Part shown: in pieces, positions 32,517 to 35,985 of the stretch
Layout: each line of letters begins with the position of its first letter
How positions within the stretch are numbered: position 1 is the stretch's first letter
NCBI GenBank assembly: GCA_023416515.1
Contig: JAEZHP010000072.1
Span: forward strand, 1 to 35,985
Reading direction: 5' to 3'
DNA length: 35,985 bases
DNA from: Pseudomonadota bacterium
Lineage (GTDB): Bacteria > Pseudomonadota > Alphaproteobacteria > Sphingomonadales > Sphingomonadaceae
Translations under genes and position numbers: made by a program
The notes under the pieces: model-generated
Told to the model about the DNA's origin: nothing
Databases searched by the model: none
What the model saw: only the letters and a program-made list of their open reading frames with translations

Positions 32517-32972
32517 ATGCCGCTGGCCAGCCTGGATGAAATACGGTCGAAGGTGGGCCAGGAGATCGGCGTGTCCGACTGGATCCTGGTCGACCAGGCG
32601 CGCATCGATGCCTTTGCCAAGGTCACCGAGGACCACCAGTTCATCCATGTCGATCCGGTCGCCGCGAGCAAGACCCCGTTCGGCGGCACCATCGCTCACG
32701 GCTTCCTGTCGCTGTCGCTGTTGAGCCGGATGGCCGCCGACGTCTTCCTGATCCCCGACGGGGTGAAGATGGCTGTTAATTATGGCTTCGAGCGAGTCCG
32801 CTTTCTCGCGCCGGTCCGCTCCGGCAAGCGCGTGCGCGGCCGCTTCACGCTTGCCAGCGTCGAGGAGAAGCGCCCCGGCCAATGGCAATTCGTCCACCAA
32901 GTGACCGTCGAAATCGAGGACGAGCCCAAGCCCGCCCTCACCGCCGAATGGATCGGCCTTATATTCGTGTAA
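32517..32972 (+). CDS. MaoC-like (R)-specific enoyl-CoA hydratase
   Basis: 151 residues, a single hot-dog fold. The hydratase motif VTEDHQFIHVDPVAASKTPF carries the catalytic Asp and His, followed by GGTIAHGFLSLSLLSRMA and NYGFERVRFLAPVRSGKRVR, the usual order in MaoC/PhaJ proteins. They hydrate trans-2-enoyl-CoA to (R)-3-hydroxyacyl-CoA in fatty-acid breakdown or polyhydroxyalkanoate supply. It is divergent from putA, 81 bases apart, and upstream of a thiolase gene, 138 bases apart with REP-like hairpins between. Confidence 0.92.
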   Translation: MPLASLDEIRSKVGQEIGVSDWILVDQARIDAFAKVTEDHQFIHVDPVAASKTPFGGTIAHGFLSLSLLSRMAADVFLIPDGVKMAVNYGFERVRFLAPVRSGKRVRGRFTLASVEEKRPGQWQFVHQVTVEIEDEPKPALTAEWIGLIFV

Positions 32973-32976
32973 ATCT

Positions 32977-33092
32977 CCCTCTCCCGCTCGCGGGAGAGGG
33001 CCGGGGTGAGGGCATGTGATGGTCGCCTCCACTGCCGCGAAGGAAAACACACAGACCCTCACCCTAGCCCTCTCCCGCAAGGGGGAGAGGGG
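32977..33092. repeat. Pair of REP-like hairpins, CCCTCTCCC family
   Basis: CCCTCTCCCGC-TC-GCGGGAGAGGG (32977-33000) is a perfect 11-bp hairpin. A second, imperfect hairpin (CCTCTCCC with GGGAGAGG) lies at 33069-33090. Flanking arms GGGGTGAGGG (33003-33012) and CCCTCACCC (33056-33064) also face each other as an inverted repeat. The element fills the gap between the MaoC-like and thiolase genes. It is of a different family from the GTCATYCCS repeats. Confidence 0.75.
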
Positions 33093-33110
33093 ACTGAAAG
33101 GACCAGTTGA

Positions 33111-34289
33111 ATGACCCGCGAAGCCGTCATCGTCTCCACCGCCCGAACGCCGATCGGCAAGGCCTATCGCGGCGCGTTCAACGCCACGCCCTCCCCGACC
33201 CTTGCGAGCCACGCGATCAAGGCGGCGGTCGAGCGGGCGAAGATCGATCCCTCGGAAGTTGACGACGTCATCATGGGCGCCGCTCTCCAGCAGGGCGTCC
33301 AGACCACCATCGGTAGAACCGCGGCCTTGCGCGCGGGCCTTCCCGTCACCGTCGCCGGAATGTCGATCGACCGCCAGTGCGCCTCCGGCCTGATGGCGAT
33401 CGCGACCGCGGCAAAGCAGATCATCGTCGACCGGATGGACGTGATGGTCGCCGGCGGGGTCGAGAGCATCAGCCTCGTCCAGACCCCGGAGATGCGCCTC
33501 GGGCCGGACCCGGAACTGCTGTCCATGCACAACGGCGTCTACATGCCGATGATCAACACGGCCGAGGTGGTCGGCAAGCGCTACTCGGTCAGCCGCGAGC
33601 GCCAGGACGAATATGCGCTTCGCTCGCAGCAGCGCACCGCCGCCGCCCAGGCCGCGGGCCTGTTCGACGACGAGATCGTGCCCGTCACGGCCAAGATGAT
33701 GGTCAAGGACAAGGCGACCGGCGAGACCTCGATGAAGGAGGTCACGCTCGACCGCGACGAGGGCAACCGCCCCGACACCACGATCGAGGGCCTTCGCTCG
33801 CTCCAGCCGGTGATGGGGCCGGAGGCGATGATCACCGCCGGCAACGCCTCGCAGCTTTCCGATGGTGCTTCGGTCTGCGTGCTCATGGAAGCGGGCCTCG
33901 CCGCGAGCCGAGGCCTCCAGCCGCTCGGCCGCTATCTCGGAATGGCCGTTGCCGGCACCGAGCCCGACGAGATGGGCATCGGCCCGGTCTTCGCGGTGCC
34001 CAAGCTTCTCCGCCGCTTCGGACTCACCGTCGCCGACATCGACCTGTGGGAGCTGAACGAGGCGTTCGCGGTCCAGGTTCTCTACTGCCAGGACCAGCTC
34101 GGGATCCCCGACGACAAGCTGAACGTCAACGGCGGCGCGATCTCGGTCGGCCACCCCTACGGCATGTCGGGCGCTCGCCTCACCGGCCACGCCCTGCTGG
34201 AGGGCAAGCGCCGCGGTGCCAAATATGTCGTGGTCACCATGTGCGTCGGCGGCGGCATGGGCGCGGCCGGCCTGTTCGAGGTGCTCTAA
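33111..34289 (+). CDS. Acetyl-CoA C-acyltransferase (thiolase)
   Basis: 392 residues. The three active-site residues sit at the same numbers as in well-studied thiolases: Cys90 (RQCASGLMAI; one off Cys89), His348 (VGHPYGMSGARL) and Cys378 (MCVGGGMGAAGLFE). The N-terminus REAVIVSTARTPIGKAYRG is typical. It condenses two acyl-CoAs or, in the reverse direction, cleaves 3-ketoacyl-CoA in fatty-acid oxidation. Sequence does not settle between biosynthetic and degradative use. Ribosome site AAAGGA lies upstream. It runs in the same direction as the MaoC-like gene, and a hairpin follows the stop. Confidence 0.95.
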   Translation: MTREAVIVSTARTPIGKAYRGAFNATPSPTLASHAIKAAVERAKIDPSEVDDVIMGAALQQGVQTTIGRTAALRAGLPVTVAGMSIDRQCASGLMAIATAAKQIIVDRMDVMVAGGVESISLVQTPEMRLGPDPELLSMHNGVYMPMINTAEVVGKRYSVSRERQDEYALRSQQRTAAAQAAGLFDDEIVPVTAKMMVKDKATGETSMKEVTLDRDEGNRPDTTIEGLRSLQPVMGPEAMITAGNASQLSDGASVCVLMEAGLAASRGLQPLGRYLGMAVAGTEPDEMGIGPVFAVPKLLRRFGLTVADIDLWELNEAFAVQVLYCQDQLGIPDDKLNVNGGAISVGHPYGMSGARLTGHALLEGKRRGAKYVVVTMCVGGGMGAAGLFEVL

Positions 34290-34290
34290 T

Positions 34291-34375
34291 CTCCTCCCCC
34301 CCTGCCGTGGAGAGGAGCGAGACTTGGCGAGCTTAGTCGCAGCGGTGAGGGGGCTCGGGTTACGACGCCCCCTCA
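34291..34375 (+). terminator. Hairpin-rich element after the thiolase gene
   Basis: TGAGGGGGC (34346-34354) pairs with GCCCCCTCA (34367-34375), a 9-bp stem with a 12-base loop. A smaller CTCCTC/GAGGAG pair lies at 34291-34317. It directly follows the thiolase stop and probably ends that transcript. The mix of CTCC and GTGAGGGG resembles another common sphingomonad intergenic repeat. Confidence 0.5.
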
Positions 34376-34444
34376 TCCTTGACATTGCACAGATGTTCTG
34401 CTAATGTTCCGGCCGCACAATTCCGCCGGGCTTATTCTCATTGC

Positions 34445-34497
34445 CGAAGTTCACACTCGCGGAAAAACCGCGGAGACAGTGAACTTTATGAACTTCG
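34445..34497. repeat. Nested inverted repeat with three AAGTTCA-type arms
   Basis: CGAAGTTCA (34445-34453) is the reverse complement of TGAACTTCG (34489-34497). AAGTTCAC (34447-34454) also pairs with GTGAACTT (34479-34486). Inside is CGCGG-AAAAA-CCGCG (34458-34472). Two alternative outer stems over one inner stem are thus possible. The element sits just past the stop of the small minus-strand membrane protein and may be its terminator or a protein-binding site. Confidence 0.5.
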
Positions 34498-34503
34498 CCA
34501 CCG

Positions 34504-34821
34504 TCAGCGCTTGAGCAAACGGGGCGAGCGGGCCAGCAGGAACAGGACCGTCGGCCAGAACATCGTGTTCCAGATGTCGTGCCCGTGGTTGCCCCAGACG
34601 AGCGGACCTCGCGCCCGGTTGTTCCACTCGAACAGGTCGACGACCTCCCCGGCCACCGCGGCCAGGAACACCGCGGCGAGCGGCCGCCAGTCCCTCAATG
34701 GCAGCCGGAACAGGATCGCCGTCAGAAGGAACACGCCCATGCCCACATAGATGTGGAGGGCATCCTTCCCCAACCCGAACAGCTGCATGAGAACGAGCTT
34801 CAGCTCCTGATACTCACCCAT
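34504..34821 (-). CDS. Small membrane protein, 105 aa
   Basis: 105 residues with about three membrane helices (HIYVGMGVFLLTAILFRLPL, PLAAVFLAAVAGEVVDLFEW and TMFWPTVLFLLARSPRLLKR). The residues between the second and third carry Asp, Glu and Trp (EVVDLFEWNN) and HGHDIWNT, which face-to-face could form a polar site. The pattern is reminiscent of small VanZ-like or DUF2238-type proteins, but I cannot assign it. It lies alone, 180 bases from tRNA-Arg. Confidence 0.6.
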   Translation of the reverse strand: MGEYQELKLVLMQLFGLGKDALHIYVGMGVFLLTAILFRLPLRDWRPLAAVFLAAVAGEVVDLFEWNNRARGPLVWGNHGHDIWNTMFWPTVLFLLARSPRLLKR

Positions 34822-35002
34822 GGAGCTCGGACCCGCGTGCTGAACGGCGTGAAATCGGTCGCCTCATCGTAAATATCGACACCTTCTGTGTTCGAGCGCG
34901 GCGAGCACGGCATAGGTCACCCGCACCCGCATCGGCCCCCGCTGATCCACTCGGCCTAGCCCGGTTTCATGGGACAGCAAAGCAGGCTAAGCGTTCGCCC
35001 GG

Positions 35003-35079
35003 GCGCCCGTAGCTCAGTCGGATAGAGCACGAGCCTTCTAAGCTTGGGGTCGCAGGTTCGAATCCTGCCGGGCGCGCCA
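35003..35079 (+). tRNA. tRNA-Arg (anticodon UCU)
   Basis: 77 bases. The acceptor GCGCCCG pairs with CGGGCGC. D arm GCTC/GAGC, anticodon arm CGAGC-CTTCTAA-GCTTG with anticodon TCT, T arm GCAGG-TTCGAAT-CCTGC, discriminator G and encoded CCA (35077-35079). It reads the rare AGA codon. tRNA-Arg genes are frequent integration sites, and a gene remnant follows directly, but no repeat of its 3' end is seen elsewhere in the window. Confidence 0.95.
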
Positions 35080-35125
35080 TCTCCCTATGGAGTCTCGCTC
35101 GCTCGGCGACCGGTGATTTCCCGGC

Positions 35126-35206
35126 TCACACCTGCCAGTCGCCGCCGAGGGCGAGGAACACTGCGATCAGATTGTTCGACAGCTGCGCCTCGGCCTCGGC
35201 CAGGCC
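35126..35206 (-). pseudogene. C-terminal remnant of a NodT/OprM-type efflux outer-membrane lipoprotein
   Basis: On the minus strand the last 26 codons read AEAEAQLSNNLIAVFLALGG-DWQ then stop. That matches the conserved end of RND-efflux outer-membrane factors (QLSNNLIAVFLALGGGW as remembered for the NodT family). Upstream of it the frame has no further likeness and runs into the Lrp gene, so only the tail of the old gene remains. It lies between tRNA-Arg and the Lrp gene, suggesting a deletion that removed an efflux operon. Confidence 0.65.
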
Positions 35207-35220
35207 CCCTCGAACTAAGT

Positions 35221-35709
35221 CTAGGCCTCGGGGACGGGGTAGCCGACGAAGATCTTGGGCTTGCGCATCAAGACATGGGTGGTGATCCGCTCGATGCCGA
35301 GATCGCCGGCCGTGAGCTGCTCGCGCAAGCGGTTCCACTCGGCCATGCTCGCGACCACGATCTTGGCGATATAATCGACGTCGCCGCTGACATCGGAGAG
35401 CTCCACCACCTGCGGCAATGAGGCCATCGCGGCTTCGAAGCGCGCCGTCTCGTCGGCGCGGCTGCCCTTCAGCGCGACCTCGACGAACAGGACAAGGCCG
35501 ATCCCGATCGCGAACGGATCGAGCCGCGCGTGATAGCCCTGGATGACTCCGCTGCGCTCGAGCCGGCGGACCCGGGCAAGGCAGGCGCTCGGCGACAACG
35601 GGATACGCTCGGCGAGCGCCTGGTTGGTGAGTCGGCCTTCCTCCTGGAGAATCCGCAGGATCTTGCGGTCGATACGGTCAAGCGCAGCTTCGGCGTTCAT
35701 AGGGCTCAT
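35221..35709 (-). CDS. Lrp/AsnC-family transcriptional regulator
   Basis: 162 residues from the ATG at 35709 (35700 is also possible). The N-terminal HTH is LDRIDRKILRILQEEGRLTN and LAERIPLSPSACLARVRRLE, followed by the linker GVIQGYHARLDPFAIG and the RAM ligand-binding domain (VLFVEVALKGSRADETARFE, VVELSDVSGDVDYIAKIVVA, RITTHVLMRKPK). Such proteins sense amino acids. In alphaproteobacteria an Lrp-type protein (PutR) activates putA, and putA lies about 2.8 kb away, so that target is possible but unproven. It is divergent from the 39-aa membrane peptide. Confidence 0.93.
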   Translation of the reverse strand: MSPMNAEAALDRIDRKILRILQEEGRLTNQALAERIPLSPSACLARVRRLERSGVIQGYHARLDPFAIGIGLVLFVEVALKGSRADETARFEAAMASLPQVVELSDVSGDVDYIAKIVVASMAEWNRLREQLTAGDLGIERITTHVLMRKPKIFVGYPVPEA

Positions 35710-35835
35710 TCACCGCAGAATCTGCGGCTCGCGTCAACAGCTTCGAAGCCACCTGCGGCAGAGCTTGGGGTAAACAGGATGGGAACGCCGCTGCGTCCCG
35801 AACGGACGCGGGCAACTCATGAAAGGAGACGCATC

Positions 35836-35955
35836 ATGGCTTCGAAGGCGACTGTCCGCACGTCGGGGACGGATTTCCCGACCCTGGTGTTCAGCACCAT
35901 CCTGATCGTCGGTCTCCCCGCCGCGATCGTCGTCAGCCGGCTGATCGCTGGCTGA
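35836..35955 (+). CDS. 39-aa single-span membrane peptide
   Basis: The ATG at 35836 has AAAGGAG seven bases upstream, a good ribosome site. The peptide starts MASKATVRTSGTDFPTLVFS, followed by one membrane helix (TILIVGLPAAIVVSRLIAG) to the stop. No family is recognised. Its clear start signal and separate position, divergent from the Lrp gene, argue that it is translated. Confidence 0.5.
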   Translation: MASKATVRTSGTDFPTLVFSTILIVGLPAAIVVSRLIAG

Positions 35956-35985
35956 CCTACCTGCCGGTCGGCGCCCGAATTGAGT

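Noticed and set aside
1..35985. CRISPR arrays, insertion sequences and tandem repeats
   Set aside because: No regularly spaced direct repeats, transposase-like frames or terminal inverted repeats with target duplications were seen.

Overview
This is a GC-rich stretch of an alphaproteobacterial chromosome. It most likely comes from a sphingomonad (Sphingomonadaceae, Sphingomonas-like). That assignment is inferred from protein flavour: a long RNase E with an acidic insert, the RF2 peptide motif SPY, an exosortase-A-type O-glycosylation ligase and glycosyltransferase, and many small signal-peptide proteins. No rRNA, insertion sequence, integrase, CRISPR array or phage structural gene was seen. 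Most of the window is ordinary core chromosome with genes on both strands.

Layout. 1-492: a transaldolase-like fragment running into an unrelated tail. 632-2715: a small membrane protein, glutaminase and SoxR (both minus), and a divergent VOC-fold gene under a textbook SoxR-type promoter. 2839-4819: tRNA-Gln(CUG), then an exopolyphosphatase-family gene and rlmE. 4827-9949 (all minus): a small secreted protein, a DsbA-like thiol oxidoreductase, an M48 protease with a TPR-like tail, and RNase E. 10365-16053: an N-acetylmuramoyl-L-alanine amidase, a RibD/DHFR-like protein, a DUF1993-like protein, a small membrane protein, an orphan SMI1/KNR4 (SUKH) protein and a class A penicillin-binding protein. 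16166-18495: prfB, a methyltransferase with a lipoprotein signal, and a short RadC. 18560-19762: a candidate small RNA, a DUF423 protein and a CrtO-like membrane protein.

19809-21054 holds a cleavable S24 (LexA/CI-like) repressor. It is divergent from a 59-aa HTH-like protein and a 106-aa protein, with repeated TAGGA-type operator sites between them. The layout resembles a CI/Cro switch without a phage. 21058-25755 is a surface-glycan or glycosylation locus: a GT4 glycosyltransferase and a coupled membrane protein on the minus strand, and a 48-aa ORF, an O-glycosylation ligase and an acyltransferase with overlapping ends on the plus strand. 25794-27889: topoisomerase IB overlapping an MscS channel. 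27890-29404: three small minus-strand genes.

29457-34289: bifunctional PutA, a MaoC-like hydratase and an acetyl-CoA acetyltransferase, a proline and acyl-CoA catabolic group. 34504-35955: a small membrane protein, tRNA-Arg(UCU), a remnant of a NodT/OprM-type efflux outer-membrane protein, an Lrp/AsnC regulator and a 39-aa membrane peptide.

Several gene gaps hold REP-like inverted repeats. Two of them (11217-11324 and 16069-16149) share the core GTCATYCCSGCGAARGCSGGGA. A different family of CCCTCTCCC hairpins sits at 32977-33092. The most system-like leads are the S24/HTH switch, the exosortase-A-type glycosylation cassette that lacks an exosortase here, and the orphan terminator that predicts a small RNA.
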